Positions 1 through 5,150 of a stretch of DNA of 7,930 bases are shown here, in pieces. The position numbers were made by a program, and so were the translations under genes. The stretch is from positions 1-7,930 of the forward strand of contig JADHOU010000065.1 of assembly GCA_016778825.1 (NCBI GenBank), written 5' to 3'. Within the stretch, counting starts at the first letter, position 1; each line of letters begins with the position of its first letter. The notes below the pieces were generated by a model. The model saw nothing but the letters and a program-made list of their open reading frames with translations. It made no database searches and had not been told where the DNA came from. Origin of the DNA: Candidatus Puniceispirillum sp. Its GTDB lineage: Bacteria; Pseudomonadota; Alphaproteobacteria; Puniceispirillales; Puniceispirillaceae.

Positions 1-21
1 TTTCCGCAAGGTCAATGGCAA

Positions 22-108
<87 letters not shown>

Positions 109-138
109 TTGCCATTTTGATTGCCCCACGGCCGTTAC

Positions 139-179
139 TGGCTTTTCGCACCAAAGCGCTCGCCCTTGGTAAAAAGCCA
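139..179. repeat. Long imperfect hairpin between tRNA-Leu and rnd
   Basis: Nested complementary arms are visible: TGGCTTTT (139-146) with AAAAGCCA (172-179), then ACCAA (150-154) with TTGGT (166-170), with short internal loops and a possible GCG/CGC core. No T-tract follows the 3' arm, so it does not look like a standard intrinsic terminator. If tRNA-Leu and rnd are cotranscribed, it would form in the spacer RNA and could act as a processing site or a partial terminator. That role is inferred. Confidence 0.55.
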
Positions 180-236
180 ATCCTCTGCGGAGATAATAGA
201 CCCGGCCTTTGCAAGGACAAAACAAATGAGGCATAG

Positions 237-848
237 ATGACAATTCATATCCATCAGGACGATCTTCCCGCCGATATTGATCTTGGTGATGTGGTTGCCA
301 TTGATACCGAAACAATGGGGCTTAACCCGCATCGCGACCGGCTATGCCTTGTGCAGTTATCGGGCGGTGATGGCGACGCGCATCTTGTCAAAATCGCCAA
401 GCCGCAAATGCCAAGCCCGAATCTGGCGTCGCTTCTTGCCAATCCGCAGGTAACAAAGCTGTTTCACTTTGCCCGTTTTGACATTGCTAGCCTTAGCCAC
501 GGCATTGGCCCGCTTGCTGGCCCTGTTTATTGCACCAAAATCGCATCCAAACTTATTCGCACCTATACCGATCGGCATGGGCTGAAAGATCTTTGCCGCG
601 AATTATTGCAAATCGATATTTCAAAACAGCAGCAATCATCAGATTGGGGCGCAGCGACCTTGACACCTGAACAGGCCGAATATGCCACCGGTGATGTTTT
701 ATATCTTCACCAGCTTCGTGAACGCCTTGATATGATGCTGGAACGAGAAGGCCGAAGCGATATTGCCGCCCATTGTTTTGCCTTTTTGTTAACCCGTGCC
801 AAGCTTGATCTAGATGGCTTTGCCGAGATGGATATTTTTCATCACTAG
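237..848 (+). CDS. rnd: RNase D-type DEDDy 3'-5' exoribonuclease, short form
   Basis: The product is 203 aa and consists almost entirely of a DEDD-superfamily 3'-5' exonuclease domain. Exo I is DTET with D23 and E25. Exo II is HFARFD with D82. Exo III is YATGD with Y149 and D153, giving the DEDDy set that binds two metal ions. E. coli RNase D is roughly 375 aa with C-terminal HRDC domains; these are missing here, as is common in short alphaproteobacterial homologues. The expected role is 3' trimming of tRNA precursors and other structured RNAs in the cytoplasm. The ATG at 237 has GAGG (228-231) five bases upstream; an ATG at 226 hits a stop almost at once. It lies 129 nt after tRNA-Leu and 77 nt before lptC. 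The exact in vivo substrate is not shown by sequence. Confidence 0.9.
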   Translation: MTIHIHQDDLPADIDLGDVVAIDTETMGLNPHRDRLCLVQLSGGDGDAHLVKIAKPQMPSPNLASLLANPQVTKLFHFARFDIASLSHGIGPLAGPVYCTKIASKLIRTYTDRHGLKDLCRELLQIDISKQQQSSDWGAATLTPEQAEYATGDVLYLHQLRERLDMMLEREGRSDIAAHCFAFLLTRAKLDLDGFAEMDIFHH

Positions 849-870
849 GCTGTAGTCTGCCAGCTAAATT

Positions 871-898
871 CAGCCAAGATCGTGGCGCATCTGGGCTG
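871..898. repeat. Inverted repeat in the rnd-lptC gap
   Basis: CAGCCAAGAT (871-880) and ATCTGGGCTG (889-898) form a 10-bp stem with a single A·G mismatch and an 8-nt loop. It sits between the rnd stop and the lptC start and is not followed by a T-run. It may stabilise the rnd 3' end or attenuate transcription into lptC; nothing in the sequence decides this. Confidence 0.45.
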
Positions 899-925
899 AT
901 GGCACTGCAGGCTTTGATTTAGGGA

Positions 926-1636
926 ATGACATCACCGATGGCCGAAACAAATTCAGCAAGAAAAAGCCGCTTTACCCCACGCACCAAAACCGCCCAGACC
1001 AACGGTGAGCGACGGTATCCATTATCGCTTTTGCTTGTTGGCGTTGGCGCTGTTCTAACACTCGCTGTTGCAAGCTGGCTTGGGCTTTTGGCCAATGGCA
1101 AGGATGTATCGCTGGAAATCAAAGAATTGAAAGCTGCCGAAAGTGGCGAAGTTCAATTGACCGGCGCGCGCTATCGCGGCTTAACGCCTGCCGGAAAACC
1201 CTATGAAATCACGGCTGCGAAAGCCAATGAAGCCACTGATGGATCGGGACGTGTTGACATGGATCAACCAACCGCCGTTTTGATGATGCGTAATGGCTCG
1301 CTTGTTAAGCTGCAATCAAATTCAGGCATCTTCAACAAACAGACCGATATTGTTTCCATGTCAGGCGCGGTTGTAGTGACCCAGCCTGATCGCAATCTTC
1401 GGCTTGATACCGAAACGCTTGAAGCCAATCTCAAAGCTGGTGAGATGTATAGCGATGTTCCGGTTCAGGTTCAGGATATTGACAGGCGGATCAATGCCGA
1501 TAGCATACGAGTCTATGACAATGGCGCGCGGATTGTCTTTGGTGGGGCTGCAAAAATGATTATCAAAAACAGCAACACCATAGCACCCATATCAAAGCCC
1601 ATGGTCAAACCGAAAACAAATAAGGCCAAAAGCTAG
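926..1636 (+). CDS. lptC: LPS export protein LptC
   Basis: The product is 236 aa. A basic N-terminus (about residues 12-30) leads into one hydrophobic membrane segment (about 32-54, from YPLSLLL to WLGLLA). A beta-rich periplasmic region follows, with the repeating Gly/Asp pattern of the LptC/YrbK family (about 60-215). LptC anchors the periplasmic bridge to the LptB2FG transporter in the inner membrane and passes LPS to LptA. The next two genes being lptA and lptB strongly supports the call. It is longer than E. coli LptC (about 190 aa), mainly through N- and C-terminal basic tails; the last 20 residues are Lys-rich. The start is uncertain. AGGGA (921-925) abuts the ATG at 926, so the in-frame ATG at 938 (residue 5) is a reasonable alternative. 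Confidence 0.88.
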   Translation: MTSPMAETNSARKSRFTPRTKTAQTNGERRYPLSLLLVGVGAVLTLAVASWLGLLANGKDVSLEIKELKAAESGEVQLTGARYRGLTPAGKPYEITAAKANEATDGSGRVDMDQPTAVLMMRNGSLVKLQSNSGIFNKQTDIVSMSGAVVVTQPDRNLRLDTETLEANLKAGEMYSDVPVQVQDIDRRINADSIRVYDNGARIVFGGAAKMIIKNSNTIAPISKPMVKPKTNKAKS

Positions 1637-1650
1637 ATATTTTTAATAGA

Positions 1651-1701
1651 CTGGTATTTTAGGTATACTGACATTTTAGCTATGCTGGTATTTTGGGTAA
1701 C
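1651..1701. repeat. 17-bp tandem repeat, three copies, in the lptC-lptA gap
   Basis: Three head-to-tail units are visible: CTGGTATTTTAGGTATA (1651-1667), CTGACATTTTAGCTATG (1668-1684) and CTGGTATTTTGGGTAAC (1685-1701). Unit 1 matches unit 3 at 14 of 17 positions and unit 2 at 13 of 17. A weaker fourth unit (10 of 17) may precede them at 1634-1650, overlapping the lptC stop codon. The tract is AT-rich, and the TATACT and TATGCT strings in it could resemble -10 boxes, but no matching -35 is seen. Confidence 0.75.
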
Positions 1702-1703
1702 CT

Positions 1704-1715
1704 AACCGGCCGGTT
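1704..1715. promoter_or_regulatory. 12-bp perfect palindrome before lptA
   Basis: AACCGGCCGGTT is its own reverse complement and ends 21 nt before the lptA ATG, directly after the 17-bp repeat tract. It could be a protein-binding site, or it could fold with neighbouring RNA near the weak lptA ribosome-binding region. Function is inferred only from position and symmetry. Confidence 0.4.
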
Positions 1716-1736
1716 GGACAGAAAGCAGATCACATC

Positions 1737-2552
1737 ATGCACCGATCTAATCGCTATTTCGTCAAAACATTGCGCAATATCGCGCTTGGCATTGGCAGTT
1801 GTGTAATCTTGACCGCACACGGACTTGCACAGACCGCCAGCGGCAACAGCGCGGCCACGCCGCTTCCCATCACAATCGAGGCGAGTGACTCGCTTGAATG
1901 GAACCAAACCGACGGTACCTATATCGCCAAGGGCGACGCCTACGTCGAACAGGGCCAAGCAAATATCAGCGCAAGCCATATCATTGCCAATTATACAACC
2001 GGAGGCGAAACGCGCGACATCACCAAAGTGATCGCAACTGGATCAGTAACCTATATTGAGGGCGAGAATACCGCCAAAGGCGACAAGCTTGATTATGACC
2101 TGACCAGCAACCTCTATGTTCTGGCCGGTGAAAACGCGTCTGTCACCGGCCCCAAAGGCACCATGACAGCAACCAAATCAATTACCTATGACTCAACCGA
2201 TAACGATAATCGCAAAGTCACCGCAATTGGCAAAGCCCATTATAAAAACAGCGATGGCCGCAATGTCTTTGGTGACAAGTTAATCGCCTATATCGGCGCC
2301 GATGGCACTTTAAAAACCATTGATGCTTATGACAATACAAAGGTCATCACCGCCCAAGGCACCGTCGCAATCGCCGACAAGCTGAATTATATTGCCAGCA
2401 CATCAATGGCCAATCTTGATGGTAATGTCGAAATTGCCAACAAGGAAAACATCATGCGCGGCGCCCGTGCCGAGATCGATTTTGACAAGGAAATCAGTAA
2501 GATAATTTCAGGCCCCACCGGCAAGCGTGTGACCGGTATTTTAACACCGTAA
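1737..2552 (+). CDS. lptA: LPS transport periplasmic protein LptA
   Basis: The 271-aa product starts with a basic stretch and a hydrophobic core (about 12-29) ending in AHGLA, which fits a Sec signal peptide cut near residue 31. An OstA-type beta-jellyroll follows from about residue 45 (ITIEASDSLEW...YIAKGDAYVEQG). Short strands with the characteristic KGDKLDY, VFGDKL and IADKLNY turns continue to about 250. LptA polymerises into the bridge that carries LPS across the periplasm from LptC to LptD. It is longer than E. coli LptA (about 185 aa), so more jellyroll strands are present. The ATG at 1737 gives an intact signal peptide, but no strong Shine-Dalgarno precedes it. It lies 100 nt after lptC; that gap holds a tandem repeat and a palindrome, so separate control of lptA is possible. 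Confidence 0.9.
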   Translation: MHRSNRYFVKTLRNIALGIGSCVILTAHGLAQTASGNSAATPLPITIEASDSLEWNQTDGTYIAKGDAYVEQGQANISASHIIANYTTGGETRDITKVIATGSVTYIEGENTAKGDKLDYDLTSNLYVLAGENASVTGPKGTMTATKSITYDSTDNDNRKVTAIGKAHYKNSDGRNVFGDKLIAYIGADGTLKTIDAYDNTKVITAQGTVAIADKLNYIASTSMANLDGNVEIANKENIMRGARAEIDFDKEISKIISGPTGKRVTGILTP

Positions 2553-2616
2553 ACCAGTTTAGCCGATGAAGCATTGCTTTGTGTAAAATATCAAACGGTA
2601 TTTTGCCCTTAACTCG

Positions 2617-2646
2617 TTGACATATCCTGATTAATTGGCCGATAAA
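2617..2646 (+). promoter_or_regulatory. Candidate sigma70-type promoter for lptB
   Basis: A perfect -35 TTGACA (2617-2622) is followed after 18 nt by GATAAA (2641-2646), which matches four of six -10 bases. Transcription would begin near 2653, leaving a leader of about 42 nt before the lptB ATG at 2695. This places the in-frame TTG at 2635 inside the promoter and argues against it as a start. Confidence 0.5.
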
Positions 2647-2694
2647 GGTATCTACAACAGGCCGCAAGGGCCTCATTGCATCAAAAAGGGCATC

Positions 2695-3477
2695 ATGGTG
2701 TCTGACAATACAGAATTAGATTTTGGCATGGCGCGGCCAGTATTGGTGTCAGGCAATCAAGGGCTGCAAGCCAAAGGCATTGGGAAAAGCTTTAACAAAC
2801 GACGCGTGGTTCGCAATGTATCGATTGGCTTACAACGCGGCGAGGCCGTTGGTCTTCTTGGCCCAAATGGTGCCGGTAAAACAACAACCTTTTACATGCT
2901 TGCCGGACTATTGCCTGCCGATGAGGGGCAGGTCTTTATTGATGGACGCGATATCACTGGAATGCCCATTTTCCAACGCGCGCGTCTTGGCATGGGATAT
3001 CTGCCACAGGAATCGAGCATTTTTCGCGGTTTGACGGTTGAGCAAAATATCCGCGCCGTTCTCGAAACACTTGAAGGCCATGATGACGAACGCGACGCCA
3101 CGCTTGATGATCTAATGGCCGAATTTGGCATCACCCATCTTCGCAACACACCATCGGTCAGCCTGTCCGGCGGTGAACGCCGCCGTCTGGAAATTGCCCG
3201 CGCTCTTGCTGCTCGCCCGACATTTCTTTTGCTTGATGAGCCTTTGGCCGGCATTGACCCGATTGCCCTCGGCGAAATTCGTGATTTAATTGTTCATTTG
3301 AAAACACACGGTATCGGCGTTTTGATTACCGACCATAATGTTCGCGAAACGCTTGATATTGTTGACCGTGCCTACATTATTCATGATGGCACCGTGCTGA
3401 TGGAAGGCACGCCGGATGAGGTAGTTCATCATAGCGGGGTTCGGCAAGTTTATCTTGGCGAGCGTTTTAGCATCTAG
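2695..3477 (+). CDS. lptB: LPS export ABC transporter ATP-binding protein LptB
   Basis: From the ATG at 2695 the protein is 260 aa with a full ABC ATPase domain. It has Walker A GPNGAGKT (56-63), Q-loop Gln105 (YLPQES), signature LSGGE (157-161), Walker B FLLLDEP (177-183), D-loop AGID and H-loop His214 (ITDHNV). The TDHNVRETL and VYLGERF strings are characteristic of LptB. It powers LPS extraction from the inner membrane as part of LptB2FG. AAGGG (2686-2690) lies four bases before this ATG. The frame stays open upstream to a TTG at 2635, which would give 280 aa but lies within a likely promoter. About 22 residues precede the ABC core, a modest extension compared with E. coli (241 aa). In most alphaproteobacteria rpoN follows; here the next gene is ptsN. 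Confidence 0.94.
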   Translation: MVSDNTELDFGMARPVLVSGNQGLQAKGIGKSFNKRRVVRNVSIGLQRGEAVGLLGPNGAGKTTTFYMLAGLLPADEGQVFIDGRDITGMPIFQRARLGMGYLPQESSIFRGLTVEQNIRAVLETLEGHDDERDATLDDLMAEFGITHLRNTPSVSLSGGERRRLEIARALAARPTFLLLDEPLAGIDPIALGEIRDLIVHLKTHGIGVLITDHNVRETLDIVDRAYIIHDGTVLMEGTPDEVVHHSGVRQVYLGERFSI

Positions 3478-3494
3478 ATCCCGCGATTCACGGC

Positions 3495-3523
3495 TTGACA
3501 GCCCATCATGCACCTCTTATACC
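3495..3523 (+). promoter_or_regulatory. Sigma70-type promoter for ptsN
   Basis: TTGACA (3495-3500) and TATACC (3518-3523) are separated by exactly 17 nt, matching the consensus at six of six and four of six positions. The start point would be near 3530, about 70 nt before the ptsN ATG. It begins 18 nt after the lptB stop, so ptsN is probably transcribed on its own as well as by read-through. Confidence 0.6.
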
Positions 3524-3568
3524 TGCGCCGCCTTGGCACTGCGTGGTTCCACCCTCGGAACGGCGCGG
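3523..3568 (+). other. GC-rich hairpin in the ptsN leader
   Basis: CTGCGCC (3523-3529) can pair with GGCGCGG (3562-3568, one G·U). Inside it, GTTCC (3546-3550) pairs with GGAAC (3557-3561) around a 6-nt loop, leaving a 16-nt bulge on the 5' side. No T-run follows. The 5' arm overlaps the predicted -10 and start site, so the full fold would form only in transcripts reading through from lptB. Transcripts from the local promoter would keep just the inner hairpin. Confidence 0.4.
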
Positions 3569-3599
3569 CACGAGCTACATTCATTCTACGGGTCTTTTC

Positions 3600-4061
3600 A
3601 TGTCCATAATTGATTATCTCGCCGCCGACCAGATTATGGTTGGCGTCTCTGGCAGCAGTAAAAAGCAGGTTATTGAACAGCTTACTGAACGCGCCGCCGA
3701 ACTGACTGGTCTTTGCCAGCGCAGTCTTTTTGAAATTGTAATGCGCCGCGAACGTCTTGGCAGCACTGCCATTGGCAGCGGTATTGCGATTCCGCATGCC
3801 GTGCATCACGATTTGACGCGCACCATGGGCATCATCGCCGTTTTGTCAAAGCCAGTTGATTTTGACGCACAAGATCGCAAACCGGTCGATGTTGTTTGCC
3901 TTGTGATCGGGCCACAAAATGCGGATAGCGATCATCTGAAATGCGTATCCAGCGTGGCAAGATCATTACGCGAGGTGGCTATTTGCAACCAGCTTCGCAC
4001 TGCCAAAACGCCACATGAGCTTCTTGGATACCTTGGAAACACCAGCGACGTTGCTGCCTAA
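3600..4061 (+). CDS. ptsN: Nitrogen PTS EIIA-type protein PtsN
   Basis: The product is 153 aa, the usual length for EIIA-Ntr, and is a PTS EIIA type-2 domain throughout. The phosphorylation site is His66 in GSGIAIPHAVH. The preceding RRERLGSTAIG and the later LVIGPQNADSDHLK are family hallmarks. PtsN receives phosphate from NPr (and ultimately EI-Ntr) and acts as a regulator of potassium, nitrogen and stress responses rather than in sugar uptake. The ATG at 3600 is chosen because the family starts at this point. The frame is open back to a TTG at 3495, but that TTG is the first bases of the -35 box. The Shine-Dalgarno is weak (ACGGG near 3587). rpoN and hpf, the usual partners upstream, are missing. 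Confidence 0.92.
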   Translation: MSIIDYLAADQIMVGVSGSSKKQVIEQLTERAAELTGLCQRSLFEIVMRRERLGSTAIGSGIAIPHAVHHDLTRTMGIIAVLSKPVDFDAQDRKPVDVVCLVIGPQNADSDHLKCVSSVARSLREVAICNQLRTAKTPHELLGYLGNTSDVAA

Positions 4062-4104
4062 CCGCGTCAAGCTTGCTCATAACCCCAGCAAATGCTAACC
4101 GCGG

Positions 4105-4164
4105 CCATCATGACACCGGCAAAGCCATGATGGCACGGGCAAAGTCATAATAGCATGAGCGCAC
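4105..4164. repeat. 20-bp tandem repeat with internal dyad, downstream of ptsN
   Basis: Unit 1 (4105-4124, CCATCATGACACCGGCAAAG) and unit 2 (4125-4144, CCATGATGGCACGGGCAAAG) match at 17 of 20 positions. A decayed third unit (4145-4164) matches unit 2 at 12 of 20. GCCATCATG (4104-4112) and CATGATGGC (4126-4134) form a perfect 9-bp inverted repeat across the unit boundary, so this could fold as a hairpin at the ptsN 3' end. No T-tract follows. The rest of 4062-4225 has no gene that I can support. Confidence 0.65.
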
Positions 4165-4225
4165 CCTAAACATATGGATGCTAGGCTGCGCTGGAGTAAT
4201 GGTTTTTATCTGGAGATAGAGAAAT

Positions 4226-4301
<76 letters not shown>

Positions 4302-4509
4302 TTGTTACCGTGTTTGACCTGCGATGCCCTTATTGAGGAGCATCGCCAAAACGCCAATCCGGTTCCAATTCGTGCAGTGCCGAAACGCTGCGAGGGATGT
4401 GTATCGCAGGGGCGACACCCTGTGCAAGCAAATTTTTGTTTGGCGGCGGGTTTTTTATGCCACCGCCGCCAACCCAATCAGATTTGCCAACATCAAGCAG
4501 ACAAGATGC
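4302..4509 (-). other. Hairpin-rich non-coding spacer between the zinc-ribbon gene and tRNA-Ala
   Basis: These 208 nt carry several inverted repeats. GCGATGC (4321-4327) pairs with GCATCGC (4340-4346), with an added CCT/AGG inside. CTGCGA (4388-4393) pairs with TCGCAG (4404-4409); an alternative is CGCAGGG (4405-4411) with CCCTGTG (4418-4424). A 10-bp stem joins 4440-4449 (TTGGCGGCGG) to 4463-4472. None has a clean T-tract on the minus strand. They may guide release of the tRNA from the mRNA or belong to an unrecognised small RNA. It does not match a tRNA, the SRP RNA core or tmRNA by eye. Confidence 0.45.
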
Positions 4510-4896
4510 TTATTGATCATCCTTATTATCTAAGTTGGGCAATAGTTCATCGCCGTCAGTGATATCGTCCTGAATGATGCCCGGACCGTCCGTATCATCA
4601 ACATCAACATCATCTTCGTCAAAATCCATATCATCGTCATCATCATCGTCTTTAGTGACAACAACATCAATGTCTTCATCGTCAAAATCTGTTTCATCCA
4701 GATCATCAACATCATCAGACACATCTGCCTTCGCCGCGCTTTTCGGCGCAGCCCTGCTTTTACGGCCTTTTAACAGATTTTCCAGATCAAATTCGGTGCC
4801 GCAGCCCGGACAAATAATGGGGCTACGTTTAAAATCATAAAAGCGCATATTACATGATAGACAGGTACGCTTCAAGCCAAGCTCAACCTTTGCCAT
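4510..4896 (-). CDS. TIGR02300-family zinc-ribbon protein with Asp-rich tail
   Basis: The product is 128 aa. The N-terminus MAKVELGLKRTC and the FYDF-x-RSPI motif match the alphaproteobacterial TIGR02300 (FYDLN acid) family, whose function is not known. Cys12, Cys15, Cys29 and Cys32 (CLSC and CPGC) form a plausible zinc ribbon. A short basic linker (about 43-57, KGRKSRAAPKSAAK) leads to an extremely acidic tail (about 58-128), including seven Asp in a row at 83-89. The tail is probably disordered and might mimic nucleic acid or bind basic partners; that is inference. The start at 4896 gives the family N-terminus and has AGGGGA nine bases upstream (plus strand 4906-4911). A longer open frame to 5016 is rejected because it lacks family sequence. 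It is transcribed divergently from aroA and towards tRNA-Ala. Confidence 0.88.
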   Translation of the reverse strand: MAKVELGLKRTCLSCNMRFYDFKRSPIICPGCGTEFDLENLLKGRKSRAAPKSAAKADVSDDVDDLDETDFDDEDIDVVVTKDDDDDDDMDFDEDDVDVDDTDGPGIIQDDITDGDELLPNLDNKDDQ

Positions 4897-4938
4897 TCTT
4901 ACAAATCCCCTGTACTTAACCGTCGAAAATAAGGACCT

Positions 4939-4964
4939 TTTGTTTCTAGGGGATTTGAAACAAA
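4939..4964. promoter_or_regulatory. Operator-like dyad upstream of the zinc-ribbon gene
   Basis: TTTGTTTC (4939-4946) and GAAACAAA (4957-4964) are perfect 8-bp inverted arms separated by 10 nt. On the minus strand this dyad overlaps the predicted -10 and start point of the zinc-ribbon gene, a usual place for a repressor site. If transcription starts further upstream it would instead form an RNA hairpin whose loop is complementary to the gene's Shine-Dalgarno. Confidence 0.45.
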
Positions 4965-4980
4965 TTTTGCAAGCTGTCAA
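4953..4980 (-). promoter_or_regulatory. Candidate promoter for the zinc-ribbon gene
   Basis: Read on the minus strand, a perfect -35 TTGACA (plus-strand 4975-4980) is followed after 16 nt by TCAAAT (4953-4958), which matches four of six -10 bases. The start point would be near 4946, about 50 nt before the ATG. The -10 is weak, so the call is tentative. Confidence 0.4.
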
Positions 4981-5137
4981 AACAATTTTCTGTCGGTTAC
5001 CAACTTTTATTTTCACGCTGGCATACTATCAAAAGGATTCGGCATTTATCTGGTGCTGATTGCTTGGCACCCTAGAAAAATGTTACAAGCTGCCGTTACT
5101 GAAATTAACCAGGCAAAACTGCCTATCAACAAATCGT

Positions 5138-5149
5138 AAAAGGCCTTTT
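5138..5149 (+). promoter_or_regulatory. Palindrome containing the aroA ribosome-binding site
   Basis: AAAAGGCCTTTT is a perfect 12-bp palindrome one base before the aroA ATG. Its AAAAGG half (5138-5143) is the likely Shine-Dalgarno, spaced 7 nt from the start. A small hairpin, AGGCA/TGCCT around AAAC (5111-5124), precedes it. The rest of the aroA upstream region (5017-5137) shows no promoter that I would defend. Confidence 0.45.
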
Positions 5150-5150
5150 C

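Noticed and set aside
2635..2694. TTG start giving a 280-aa LptB
   Set aside because: The TTG lies between the -35 and -10 of a likely promoter, while the ATG at 2695 has AAGGG four bases upstream.
3495..3599. N-terminal extension of PtsN from TTG at 3495, or a relic of rpoN/hpf
   Set aside because: The TTG is the start of a perfect -35 box, and the 35 residues show no similarity that I recognise to EIIA, RpoN or HPF.
4440..4472. Strong GC-rich dyad as a rho-independent terminator
   Set aside because: The T-run is in the loop rather than after the stem, and neither strand has a T-tract following the 3' arm.
4302..4562. 86-aa Cys-containing plus-strand open frame
   Set aside because: It covers the hairpin-rich spacer and the end of the minus-strand gene, starts beside the tRNA, has no ribosome-binding site, and shows no recognisable domain.
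4620..4700. Repetitive CATCATCGTC tract as a CRISPR or microsatellite
   Set aside because: It encodes the poly-Asp tail in frame; there are no spacers or regular repeat units.
4574..4840. 88-aa plus-strand open frame rich in serine
   Set aside because: It is the antisense of the Asp-rich codons of the zinc-ribbon gene (GAT/GAC read backwards), with no ribosome-binding site or family resemblance.
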